From Natrialbaceae archaeon (lineage in GTDB: Archaea; Halobacteriota; Halobacteria; Halobacteriales; Natrialbaceae), in the NCBI GenBank assembly GCA_003552325.1, contig PUKM01000148.1:1-15291 (forward strand): a stretch of 15,291 nucleotides of DNA, written 5' to 3'. The position numbers and the translations under genes were made by a program. Under the pieces are notes generated by a model that was given only the letters and a program-made list of their open reading frames with translations, made no database searches and had not been told where the DNA came from. Positions within the stretch are counted from its first letter, which is position 1; each line of letters opens with the position of its first letter. Shown here piece after piece: positions 7,433 to 14,107 of this stretch.

Positions 7433-7573
7433 ATGACGCGACGATTCACCGTCGATTTCGAGGAGGACTTCTACAAGGACTTCTCGAAGAAATGCATCGA
7501 CGAAGACCGAACGAAAGCCGATGTCGTGCGCGAACTCCTCCGAGAGTGGACGTACGACGAAGACACCGAGTGA
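7433..7573 (+). CDS. Small ribbon-helix-helix protein encoded within the IS element, directly upstream of tnpB
   Basis: A 46-residue frame, ATG 7433 to TGA 7571-7573, starting MTRRFTVDFEEDFYKDF and ending with an acidic tail. Pattern: a short basic beta-strand (RRFTVDF, residues 3-9), helix A (about 10-24), a turn at DRTK, and helix B (ADVVRELLREW, 29-39). This matches the CopG/Arc/MetJ fold, in which paired beta-strands enter the DNA major groove as a dimer. It ends 9 bp before the tnpB ATG and shares its orientation, so the two are almost certainly co-transcribed. A TATA-like TTATTAAGT lies 17-25 bp upstream. Probable role, inferred only: autorepressor of the divergent tnpA/tnpB promoter, or a DNA-binding accessory. 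It is too short for most ORF callers. Confidence 0.75.
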   Translation: MTRRFTVDFEEDFYKDFSKKCIDEDRTKADVVRELLREWTYDEDTE

Positions 7574-7582
7574 GTACTACGC

Positions 7583-8830
7583 ATGGACATCGAAGACCAA
7601 AATCTCACGAAAACTCTCCCACTCCAACTCCAGTTTTACGAGGAGGGAAGCAAGACAAAAGTCTTCGAGTCCACGCAAGAATCACGCTCAGTGTACAACG
7701 ACACCATCCGCCTCGCCAAACAGGGTGAAGACTGGGATGACATCCGTCGCCAGATGGAGCAAGACGCCAATCTCGTGAAAAACAACACACAGTTGGTCGT
7801 CAAGAAAGCCCTCGAAGCGATGAAAAACTACTACGACTACGACGACTACAACATACCCAGTCACACCAAAACTGGGCCATACCCCCTGCGGATGAACCAC
7901 AAAGAGGGATACACACTCTCACTCACCGATGACGGCGAGGTTGCGTTTCGTCTCTCTCCGAAACCATATCATCCTGTTCGGGGGACGGTCGTTGGCGACC
8001 CGGCACATCTCGACGTGCTGAAAACCGCGTTGTCGAGTGACGAGTGGAAGATAGGAACAGCTGAAGCCCTGTTCACGGACGGGCGTCCCGAAATCCATGT
8101 CAACGTCACCCACCAGACACAGACCGTTCGAGACAAAACCGACTCGAAGACGGTGATTGGTGTGGACGTGAACGAGGCCAACATTGCGTTGACCGCGATG
8201 GATGAAACGGGAGTTCTTGACACGCTTGTTATCGACTTCCCCGAAATCAAGTCTGAGCGCCACCGCTATTTCACGATAAAAAAGCGGATACAGAATTCGG
8301 GGAAGCCGTCGTACAAGAACGTGGTTCGTGACCGCGAATATCGGTTCGTCCACGGCAGGTTGCACAAACTGTCTCGGGCCGTAGTCGAGTTTACAAAGCG
8401 GTTTCCTGACCCGTGCATTGCACTTGAAGACCTCAAGGATATGCGCGAGTCAATCGACTACGGCACTCGGATGAATCGTCGGCTCCACGCGATGCCGTTC
8501 CGCGCAACGCAAGTGTTCATTGCGTACAAAGCAGCGTTTGAAGGCATTCCCATTGCCTCGGTTGACGCGGGGTACACGAGTCAGGGCTGTGCGTTGACGG
8601 CGTGTGAACACGCCGAGCGAGCGAATCGACGGCGGAAACGGTTTAAGTGCAAGTCGTGTGGTCATCAAGACCATGCAGATAGGAATGCGTCGGTGAACGT
8701 TGCAAAGCGTGGATTGAAGAGGTGTTTGTTAGATGTGCCTGCTCTCAACAGCCTTCCTCAAGTTCGGAAGGTGCGACCGTGGGCATCGGGGCGCGTGAAC
8801 CGCCCGACCTCATCCCTCGTAACCGCTTGA
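7583..8830 (+). CDS. tnpB: TnpB, IS605-family RNA-guided endonuclease (RuvC-like)
   Basis: 415 residues. Family knowledge: TnpB is the ancestor-type relative of Cas12, cutting DNA guided by an RNA from the element's right end. Seen: N-terminal helical/wedge region (1-180), RuvC-I Asp D195 in GVDVNEANIAL, RuvC-II Glu E282 in CIALEDLKDM, the Arg-rich RATQ stretch, a zinc ribbon with C336-x4-C341 and C356-x2-C359 (GCALTAC, FKCKSCGHQ), and RuvC-III Asp D366 in HADRNAS. All three acidic catalytic residues and four zinc cysteines are present and there is no frameshift, so the protein may be active. The haloarchaeal consensus TSQR..C here reads TSQGC (G335). ATG 7583 follows the RHH gene by 9 bp. 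Codon choice is more AT-rich than in host genes. Confidence 0.95.
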   Translation: MDIEDQNLTKTLPLQLQFYEEGSKTKVFESTQESRSVYNDTIRLAKQGEDWDDIRRQMEQDANLVKNNTQLVVKKALEAMKNYYDYDDYNIPSHTKTGPYPLRMNHKEGYTLSLTDDGEVAFRLSPKPYHPVRGTVVGDPAHLDVLKTALSSDEWKIGTAEALFTDGRPEIHVNVTHQTQTVRDKTDSKTVIGVDVNEANIALTAMDETGVLDTLVIDFPEIKSERHRYFTIKKRIQNSGKPSYKNVVRDREYRFVHGRLHKLSRAVVEFTKRFPDPCIALEDLKDMRESIDYGTRMNRRLHAMPFRATQVFIAYKAAFEGIPIASVDAGYTSQGCALTACEHAERANRRRKRFKCKSCGHQDHADRNASVNVAKRGLKRCLLDVPALNSLPQVRKVRPWASGRVNRPTSSLVTA

Positions 8831-8936
8831 GACGGCCTTCCTCTGGAACGGGTAGGCGTCGAGGTTGCAGGGAGTGTTAGCGAGAATCTGAGGGAACCAT
8901 GAAGAAGCCCCGACCCTTGTGGTCGGGGTTGTTCAC
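8750..8936 (+). ncRNA. Putative omega RNA (reRNA) of TnpB
   Basis: In this family the guide RNA is made from the 3' end of tnpB through the right end, with the guide starting at the element boundary. Here the interval covers the tnpB 3' end, a 77-bp non-coding stretch and the terminal hairpin (8908-8928) followed by TTGTTCAC. The guide would then begin near 8937 (CTCCTCATGCTGGC). The 5' limit is approximate and no transcript is shown by sequence alone. Confidence 0.45.
8908..8928 (+). repeat. Right-end hairpin of the IS605-type element
   Basis: Arms CCCCGACC (8908-8915) and GGTCGGGG (8921-8928) enclose loop CTTGT. Identical to the left-end hairpin except the last loop base. It is followed by TTGTTCAC, the likely right cleavage region. 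Confidence 0.85.
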
Positions 8937-9141
8937 CTCCTCATGCTGGCTGACCGGTTTCAGTGATGCAGTGATTGCGTGTCCGAAGGGAGCTACGGTA
9001 CGCACGGCTTGCTCACCTGTCACAGACGCAGTCCTAACAGCACCTCACTCGAGCGGACCGTCACTCCTTGTGACATCGACGTTCATGAGGACATCAAGTA
9101 ACCATTTGGTGGACATCGGTGTGGAGAACACTGTGAGTCCA
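8937..9141. other. Gene-free stretch between the IS right end and the lipoprotein
   Basis: About 205 bp with no convincing gene, RNA gene or repeat. It includes the presumed TnpB guide-matching flank right after the IS end and must include the lipoprotein promoter, though I see no clear TATA-like box 20-30 bp before ATG 9142. Confidence 0.5.
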
Positions 9142-10362
9142 ATGGACGAGACTGATCGCGACGCCTCGAGTGAGCGTGTCGCCAGTTCGAGGACCGACGT
9201 GCCCCCAACCCGTCGACGCCTCCTCCGGAATGTGGCAGGTGTGGGAACGGTGACCGGATTAGCCGCCCTCGCCGGGTGTATGGACGGCGATGGCGAAGGT
9301 CCTGGTGCGGCCGACGACGAGACCGAAACAGGTGCGCTCGAGGATGCGGACGACGATGGCAGCGACGATCAGGATGGAGATGATGAGGGGATGGACGATG
9401 CATCTGATGGTGAGGGAGATGGGACCGAGGACGCAGATGACGGTGATGCAGAGACGAGTGACGACGGGAACGGTGATGCAGACGATGGAGAGACAGCTGA
9501 GCATGCCGACGATGATGGTGATGATGTGGCCGATGACGATGATGCCGAATCGGACGAGACCACTGACGACACTGACGAGGAGTCAGACGACGAGACGGAT
9601 AAATCAGAGGACGATAGCCAGGACGATGACTCGGATGACGATGCAGACGAGTCCGATGACTCCGATGACACCGACTACCCCACAGAACCCACCGTCGACT
9701 TCCTCGACTGTGCCCACGTCGAAATCGCTGGCCGCTTCGAGGACGGGGACGTCGCCTTCGCGAGCACCGGCTTCTACGAAGACGGCCTCTACGGCAACAC
9801 TGCCCTCGAGGATGGCTTCAGTTTCGGGAACGACGTCGAAGCCCCGTTCGAAGGGACTGTCGTGATGACCGTCGGCGAGGGCAGAGACGTCTCCGTCAAC
9901 GGAAACGAAATCACCGTCACCATCCCCGAATACGGGACCGATGGCCCTGTCGTGACCGGTGTCACGACTGACCCGGAAGACGCAGCCACCGCCAGGATCA
10001 CCCACGAAAACCCCCTCGCGAGCGACTGCCTCGAGGAACTCGAGACAGAGGTCATCAACGCCGAATATACGGTCGAAATCCTCGAGACGAACGCTCCAGT
10101 CGATGCCGGAGCAGTCCTCGAGGTGACCACAGAAATACAGAACGTGACCGACGCCACGGACGCACAGGAGGTGTACCTGCTCGTCGGTGAAGATGGGGAA
10201 ATCGTCGCTCGAGAAACCGTCGAACTCGATGGTGGGGCCTCGAAGACGATCACCATCGGGTACGAAACGGCCGACGTCGTCCAAGATGTCACCTTCCCGG
10301 TCCACGTCGAGACGGCTGACGACGCCGACAGCGTCGATGTGACGGTGCATGGAACGGGGTAG
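9142..10362 (+). CDS. Tat-exported lipoprotein with acidic linker and Ig-like C-terminal region
   Basis: 406 residues from ATG 9142. The N-region carries a twin-arginine motif TRRRLLRN (23-30), a hydrophobic core VAGVGTVTGLAAL (31-43) and lipobox LAGC with C46, so it should be folded before export and anchored outside the membrane by a lipid. Residues 47 to about 177 are almost only Asp, Glu, Gly, Ala and Ser, a flexible acidic spacer. The globular part begins near PTVDFLDC (C190) and includes a second cysteine, C296, perhaps disulfide-bonded. The last 100 residues (YTVEILETNAPVDAGAVLEV to DVTVHGTG) have the beta-sandwich pattern of CARDB/Ig-like domains. In-frame starts upstream (8899, 9085) would only bury the signal peptide behind extra residues, and 8899 lies inside the IS. 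No clear promoter box is seen. Function unknown. Confidence 0.85.
   Translation: MDETDRDASSERVASSRTDVPPTRRRLLRNVAGVGTVTGLAALAGCMDGDGEGPGAADDETETGALEDADDDGSDDQDGDDEGMDDASDGEGDGTEDADDGDAETSDDGNGDADDGETAEHADDDGDDVADDDDAESDETTDDTDEESDDETDKSEDDSQDDDSDDDADESDDSDDTDYPTEPTVDFLDCAHVEIAGRFEDGDVAFASTGFYEDGLYGNTALEDGFSFGNDVEAPFEGTVVMTVGEGRDVSVNGNEITVTIPEYGTDGPVVTGVTTDPEDAATARITHENPLASDCLEELETEVINAEYTVEILETNAPVDAGAVLEVTTEIQNVTDATDAQEVYLLVGEDGEIVARETVELDGGASKTITIGYETADVVQDVTFPVHVETADDADSVDVTVHGTG
9280..9674 (+). repeat. Low-complexity GAT/GAC/GAG-rich tract coding for the acidic lipoprotein linker
   Basis: About 390 bp of near-repetitive Asp/Glu codons. GAT is used freely here, whereas the flanking coding sequence prefers GAC, so the tract differs in base composition and is a likely site of slippage or unequal recombination. 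The repeats are irregular, not clean tandem units. Confidence 0.7.
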
Positions 10363-10400
10363 GGACCATGTGGGGATAGCGTTGACCAGGTGACCGGACC

Positions 10401-10838
10401 CTACTCCGACGCGTGCTCGAGCACCACCCTCTCGAGAGCGTCTTCCATCGGGAGCGACCCTCGAGCGACGGCCGCTGGCCCGAGCCAGCGATACCCGGTG
10501 ATCGGCTCGTTTCGGTCGGGATTGGCTGAGATATCGACCGTACCGCCGACCCGTTCACACTCGAAGATCACCGACACCACACCCGAATCGCCACCGTTCC
10601 ACGTGTACGAAAAGGCCTCGAGCGGATTTCCCACGTCGACCTCGAGACGAGTTTCCTCGTACACCTCACGGGCGACGGCCTCGCGAGGATCCTCCCCGAT
10701 TTCGGCCCGGCCACCCGGGACGCCCCAAATCGGACCGGTGGACATCTCGTGTTTCAAGAGCAGATACTGCCCGCTGGATTCGATCAGTCCGCGGACTGAT
10801 GCCGACGCGAACTCGCTGGTTGCCTCTGTATCACCCAC
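10401..10838 (-). CDS. Nudix hydrolase
   Basis: 145-residue hydrolase of nucleoside diphosphate-linked compounds; the substrate is not predictable. Nudix box: G43-x5-E49-x7-R57-E58-V-Y-E61-E62-T-R64-L, so the catalytic Glu residues are present while the usual Gly after EEx is Arg64. It follows IWGVPGG, the normal lead-in. The start is GTG 10838, six bases after the HD gene stop, so it is the last gene of a three-gene minus-strand operon. It converges on the lipoprotein gene, with 38 bp between stops. Cytoplasmic. Family call is firm. Confidence 0.92.
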   Translation of the reverse strand: MGDTEATSEFASASVRGLIESSGQYLLLKHEMSTGPIWGVPGGRAEIGEDPREAVAREVYEETRLEVDVGNPLEAFSYTWNGGDSGVVSVIFECERVGGTVDISANPDRNEPITGYRWLGPAAVARGSLPMEDALERVVLEHASE

Positions 10839-10844
10839 CCCTGA

Positions 10845-11537
10845 TCAGCCCGAGGTCTGTGAGTACCGCTCGACCCACTCGGCGAGCGTAATCCCCATGG
10901 TGGCCTGCGTGATCGCGTTCGAACTCGCCGAATTCGCACTTTTCACGAGTTCGGCCTCGAGCGTTCGCGTTGGCACCTCACCAAGAAAGTGCGGAATCGC
11001 GCGTTGGACGGCGAGCGGACACCCGACCTCGTGAGCCAGTGCGTAGCCCGAAATTGAGTGGGGAATCTCCTCGCTACAGTAGGTTTGGTCCGGGTCGACG
11101 AGCGCCGCGTCGACGAACTCGACGTACTCGTAGCACTTCCCGACGTCGTGGAGGAGACAGGCCGCCACGAGGACGTCCTCGTCGGGGGCAGCGCCGTGGA
11201 ACTCCCGCTGGATCGCTGCCGACTCGAGCGCAATTCGGGTCGTTCCCCGGACGTGCTCGACGTTACTCACCTCGTGAATGTTCCAGGCGTAGGGGATATC
11301 CCGAATAGCACGCCAGCCACCGCGCTCGAGGCCGCGTTCCCAGGCGTCGACGACCTGGGTACGGAGTGTCGAGTCACCGATGTCCTCGAGTTCGGGGAAC
11401 GCCTCGTGAATCTGGGTTCTGCGATCGCTATCCGCACCCGATACGGCGTTTTCGTCGCCGTCGTGACCAGCATCCGCCTCGGCGTCACTGCTGTGGCCGG
11501 AATCCGAATCGGGGTCCGAATGAGCGTCCGACGTCAC
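10845..11537 (-). CDS. HD-domain phosphohydrolase-like protein
   Basis: 230 residues from GTG 11537, whose first bases overlap the upstream TGA (GTGA), indicating translational coupling. Residues 1-40 are a disordered Asp/Ser/His-rich tail. The HD-superfamily core follows: H95 (EHVRGTTRIALE), H130-D131 (LLHDVGKCYEY), H160 (IPHSISGYALA) and H183 (PHFLG), with helix ELVKSANSASS near 197-206. Where many HD proteins carry the last metal-binding Asp, this has N202 if my alignment is right. HD proteins cleave phosphate esters of nucleotides or signalling molecules; the substrate is unknown. No later Met or good start exists before the core, so the long N-tail is retained. Lies between the EthD-like and Nudix genes. 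Confidence 0.85.
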   Translation of the reverse strand: MTSDAHSDPDSDSGHSSDAEADAGHDGDENAVSGADSDRRTQIHEAFPELEDIGDSTLRTQVVDAWERGLERGGWRAIRDIPYAWNIHEVSNVEHVRGTTRIALESAAIQREFHGAAPDEDVLVAACLLHDVGKCYEYVEFVDAALVDPDQTYCSEEIPHSISGYALAHEVGCPLAVQRAIPHFLGEVPTRTLEAELVKSANSASSNAITQATMGITLAEWVERYSQTSG

Positions 11538-12262
11538 CGTTCCCCACCCGTCCGATCGACCTGGACCGTTTCTCGGCCAATGAAACGCGGCCGTTTTTCG
11601 ATCGCGAGGAAGTTGTCGACGTCCTCGCGCGCTTCCTTCGCTTTCCCCCGGTCGGGGTCGTAGTCCCGTGACCCCTCACTGCCCAACGCATCGTACAGGT
11701 CCTCGAGCGATTCGAAGTAGAGTTCGGCGACCCCATCGAACTCACTCCGTTCCGGATCGGTTGGGATCACCGTCGCATACCGAACGACACCCTCGATCTC
11801 GCGAGCGATCGGCGTGTGGTTCTCCTGCCAGTACTCGACGAATGCCTCGTGGCTCATCCCCTCCTGACGCACGAGAAACGCCGAGTGCTTGTACAATCCC
11901 GTCGTCTCGCCATCCGTCTCGTCCTTCTGGATGATTTCCTCGCCGATAAACCGTGGACGCCCCTCGAGGTCGAGGAAGTTGTCGACGTCAGCACGGGCCT
12001 CGGCGGCAACCTCTTTCGTCGGATCGTAATCCCTGGACCCGGGCCCACCGAGGGCGTCGTGGAGCGCCTCGAGGTCCTCGAAGTACAGTTCGGCCAGGCC
12101 GTCAAACTCCGCGTGGGCGGGTTCGGTCGGGAGGACGGTCTGATACCGAACGACACCCTCGATGTCACGCGCGATCGGCGTATGATTTTCCTGCCAGTAC
12201 TCAACAAACGCCTCGTGGCTCAGTTCGGGTTGACGCACCAACAACGCGACGTGTTTGTACAT
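11534..12262 (-). CDS. Tandem-duplicated EthD-like (dimeric alpha-beta barrel) protein
   Basis: 242 residues made of two homologous halves: residues 1-112 (MYKHVALLVRQPELSHEAFV, EYWQENHTPIAR, EFDGLAELYFEDLEALHDAL, SRDYDP, RPRFIGEE) and 123-235 (LYKHSAFLVRQEGMSHEAFV and the same landmarks), offset by 122 residues. Each half resembles an EthD/REDY-like ferredoxin-fold unit that normally works as a homodimer, so the fusion probably forms the barrel within one chain. EthD was first linked to ether-degrading P450 systems, but most relatives have no known reaction. First gene of an operon with the HD and Nudix genes. ATG 12262 is supported by a TATA-like box 24-31 bp upstream. Confidence 0.88.
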   Translation of the reverse strand: MYKHVALLVRQPELSHEAFVEYWQENHTPIARDIEGVVRYQTVLPTEPAHAEFDGLAELYFEDLEALHDALGGPGSRDYDPTKEVAAEARADVDNFLDLEGRPRFIGEEIIQKDETDGETTGLYKHSAFLVRQEGMSHEAFVEYWQENHTPIAREIEGVVRYATVIPTDPERSEFDGVAELYFESLEDLYDALGSEGSRDYDPDRGKAKEAREDVDNFLAIEKRPRFIGRETVQVDRTGGER

Positions 12263-12285
12263 GGTGAAGGCGACGATGGGTATCA

Positions 12286-12293
12286 GTAAAAAA
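12286..12293 (-). promoter_or_regulatory. TATA-like box of the EthD-HD-Nudix operon
   Basis: TTTTTTAC on the minus strand, 24-31 bp upstream of ATG 12262, spaced for a leaderless transcript. The 87 bp from here to the 3-hydroxyacyl-CoA dehydrogenase stop hold no other clear signal apart from T-rich runs on the minus strand that could end that gene's transcript. Confidence 0.55.
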
Positions 12294-12379
12294 GGTGAGG
12301 AATTAGCCGCTAACGAGTCGACCTTTTCCTCGAAACAAAAGCGTGTCGACCATCGCGACCACTGGCGGAAGAGGGATGA

Positions 12380-13234
12380 CTAGTCGTACTCGTAGAACCC
12401 TTTCCCGGTCTTTTTACCCAGGTCGCCGGCCTCGACTTTGCGTTTCAAGAGATACGCCGGTTTGTACCGATCCCCGAGTTCCTCGTACATCGTCTCGGAG
12501 GCGTGGAGGCACACGTCGAGGCCGATGTGGTCAGCGAGCGTGAGTGGCCCCATGGGCACGTTGGTTCCGAGTTCCATCCCCGCATCGATGTCCTCCTTCG
12601 TGGCAACACCTTCGTCGTAGGCTCGGATTCCCTCGTTCAACCAGGGCATCAGAATACGATTTGTGACGAATCCTGGTTTGTCATCGGACTCCCAGGTCGT
12701 TTTCCCCAGGTCTTCGGCAATGGTGTGTGCCAGGTCAGTCACCGCATCTACCGTCTTTTCGCCGACGACGATTTCGACCCCCTCCATGATCGCCACGGGA
12801 TTCATGAAGTGCAAGCCGACGACTCGTTCCGGATGCTCGAGCACCGACGCAATCGACGTAATCGAGAGCGTGCTCGTGTTCGTCGCCAAAACGACGTCCT
12901 CGTCACAGTGTTCCTCGAGGTCCCGGAAGATGTCCTGTTTGATCCCCATATCCTCGATGGCCGCTTCGACGACCAGGTCACACTCGGCGAGGTCGGCAAG
13001 ATCGGTCGTGCCCGTGATTCGGTCGGTGATCGTCTCGGGGTCCTCGCTCAGCGCGTCCCTGTCATCGAGTCGCTCGAGGCTGTTCGTGATCGAGTCGAAC
13101 CCTCGGTCGACGAACTCGGATTCGATGTCGCGCATGACGACGTCGTACCCCGTCGTTGCGGCCACCTGTGCGATCCCGCTCCCCATCGTGCCGGCACCGA
13201 CGACGCCGATACGATCGATGTCCTGTCGTACCAT
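12380..13234 (-). CDS. 3-hydroxyacyl-CoA dehydrogenase (stand-alone; 3-hydroxybutyryl-CoA dehydrogenase type)
   Basis: NAD-dependent oxidation of 3-hydroxyacyl-CoA, cytoplasmic. 284 residues, the usual length for single-domain-pair enzymes. Seen: GAGTMGSGIAQV (13-24), D36 at the end of the second Rossmann strand (favours NAD), NTSTLSI (119-125), H142 in LHFMNPV with E154 twelve residues on (catalytic dyad), DKPGFVTNRILMPWLNE (185-201), and C-terminal LGKKTGKGFYEYD. ATG 13234 is chosen; the frame extends 65 codons upstream but that part has no family resemblance. It is a paralogue of the dehydrogenase half of the 4516-6489 fusion. It may act in short-chain oxidation or in acetoacetyl-CoA/3-hydroxybutyrate (polyhydroxyalkanoate) metabolism; sequence alone does not decide. 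Confidence 0.95.
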   Translation of the reverse strand: MVRQDIDRIGVVGAGTMGSGIAQVAATTGYDVVMRDIESEFVDRGFDSITNSLERLDDRDALSEDPETITDRITGTTDLADLAECDLVVEAAIEDMGIKQDIFRDLEEHCDEDVVLATNTSTLSITSIASVLEHPERVVGLHFMNPVAIMEGVEIVVGEKTVDAVTDLAHTIAEDLGKTTWESDDKPGFVTNRILMPWLNEGIRAYDEGVATKEDIDAGMELGTNVPMGPLTLADHIGLDVCLHASETMYEELGDRYKPAYLLKRKVEAGDLGKKTGKGFYEYD

Positions 13235-13363
13235 GGACGGCAATACTTGCGAATAACTGGTAAGTGTAGCGATCGATCGGCTGCAGAAAACGTCAGACGT
13301 CGAACCGGATAGCGATTTGAGGAAAACGTTGAAGATGCCGGCGTGTGAGATGCAACCAACTCG

Positions 13364-13924
13364 GTGACGCCCGTGAGTAAAGAGGCCCAACCTGCCACAC
13401 CCGCCACACAACGCGTCGACCCTACACACCGAGCGGCGCTCGAAGCCGCAGGAATCGAACCGGAGACGGTCTCTCGAGACCGCTGTTCGTACCGAATGTT
13501 ACTCGATGCGGACGTCGACGAAGACGTCGCGGACGCCCTTCGAAGAGAATTCTCGCTCCCGTGGTCGTTCGAGACTGACGGCGACCTCGACCGACGCTCG
13601 AGTGAGGTCCGCGGGTTGGGGGCAGCCGAACGCGAGTGGGTCGCAGCCAGCGTCGACGAAGGCTGGCAGGCGTTCGAATCCGCATCGGCCCGGGCCGCAG
13701 ACAACGAGTCAGATGAGCCAGTGCCCCGGCCCTGCCCGCGCCCGACGCCGATCACCCAGGTGACTGGCGTCAGTCAAGAAAACGCCGACCGGCTCGCTGA
13801 GGCAGGCATCACCTCCGCCGAACGGCTGGCAACGATCAACGCGACCGAGGTCGCGAACGTGCTGGGGTTGAGTGTCCTGCACGTCAGAACCTGGCGTCAC
13901 AGTGCTCGAGAACTGGTGTCCTGA
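13364..13924 (+). CDS. Haloarchaeal protein with C-terminal helix-hairpin-helix-like domain
   Basis: 186 residues from GTG 13364; a second in-frame GTG at 13373 would remove three residues and is equally plausible. Residues about 22-70 form a small conserved-looking region (RAALEAAGIEPETVSRDRCS and DEDVADALRREFSLPWSF). An acidic Ala-rich middle leads to a Pro-rich hinge (PRPCPRPTP, 121-129). Residues 130-184 (ITQVTGVSQENADRLAEAGI, then LATINATEVANVLGL and VRTWRHSARE) match the helix-hairpin-helix pattern seen in DNA-binding or repair proteins and in DUF7409-type haloarchaeal proteins. The role is unknown; binding to DNA or to another protein is inference. Divergent from the 3-hydroxyacyl-CoA dehydrogenase, 129 bp apart. 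Confidence 0.8.
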   Translation: MTPVSKEAQPATPATQRVDPTHRAALEAAGIEPETVSRDRCSYRMLLDADVDEDVADALRREFSLPWSFETDGDLDRRSSEVRGLGAAEREWVAASVDEGWQAFESASARAADNESDEPVPRPCPRPTPITQVTGVSQENADRLAEAGITSAERLATINATEVANVLGLSVLHVRTWRHSARELVS

Positions 13925-14080
13925 GGTCTCTCAGTTTCATCACGTACACCAAGCCGTTTCACTCGAGTAAAGCCTGGTCCTATGGACGAGTGATTTTGGG
14001 ATCGACAGTCGAGGGTGTGACGAGCGCCACGTCACCCTTGAAATCAGCCACTTCACTGACGTTGCCGAAGCGTCGAAGTC

Positions 14081-14087
14081 TTTTATC
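14081..14087 (+). promoter_or_regulatory. TATA-like box of the FAD oxidoreductase
   Basis: TTTTATC, 21-27 bp upstream of ATG 14108. It lies in the 183-bp gap after the helix-hairpin-helix gene, where I see no other gene. Confidence 0.55.
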
Positions 14088-14107
14088 CTCCCGTTCGAAG
14101 AACAGGT

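Larger units (their letters stand above)
6920..8936. mobile_element. IS200/IS605-family insertion sequence (IS605 layout: divergent tnpA and tnpB) with a third small gene
   Basis: The unit holds tnpA (minus), a small ribbon-helix-helix gene and tnpB (plus). It is bounded by near-identical imperfect palindromes at 6933-6953 and 8908-8928, in place of terminal inverted repeats, as this family does. Base composition is visibly more AT-rich than in neighbouring genes. The left end is somewhere between about 6911 and 6932, where the host membrane-protein frame loses coding character. The right end is probably just after TTGTTCAC (8929-8936). Neither nucleotide-exact end can be fixed without the empty site. 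All genes look full length, so the element may be autonomous. Confidence 0.85.

Noticed and set aside
6933..8928. Two copies of CCCCGACC...GGTCGGGG as a CRISPR-like repeat pair
   Set aside because: Only two copies about 2 kb apart, flanking tnpA/tnpB; they are IS605 end hairpins.
8899..9141. Upstream extension of the lipoprotein frame to 8899
   Set aside because: It begins inside the IS right end and would put about 80 residues before the Tat motif.
9280..9674. Repetitive Asp/Glu-coding tract as a CRISPR or tandem DNA repeat
   Set aside because: Units are irregular and in frame within a lipoprotein; no spacer structure.
9369..10350. Ser-rich and other minus-strand frames opposite the lipoprotein
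   Set aside because: They arise from reading the Asp/Glu tract and its flank backwards; no start context or domain.
13235..13429. 65-codon N-terminal extension of the stand-alone 3-hydroxyacyl-CoA dehydrogenase
   Set aside because: The family begins at the Rossmann strand a few residues after ATG 13234; the extension has no similarity and overlaps the start of the divergent gene.
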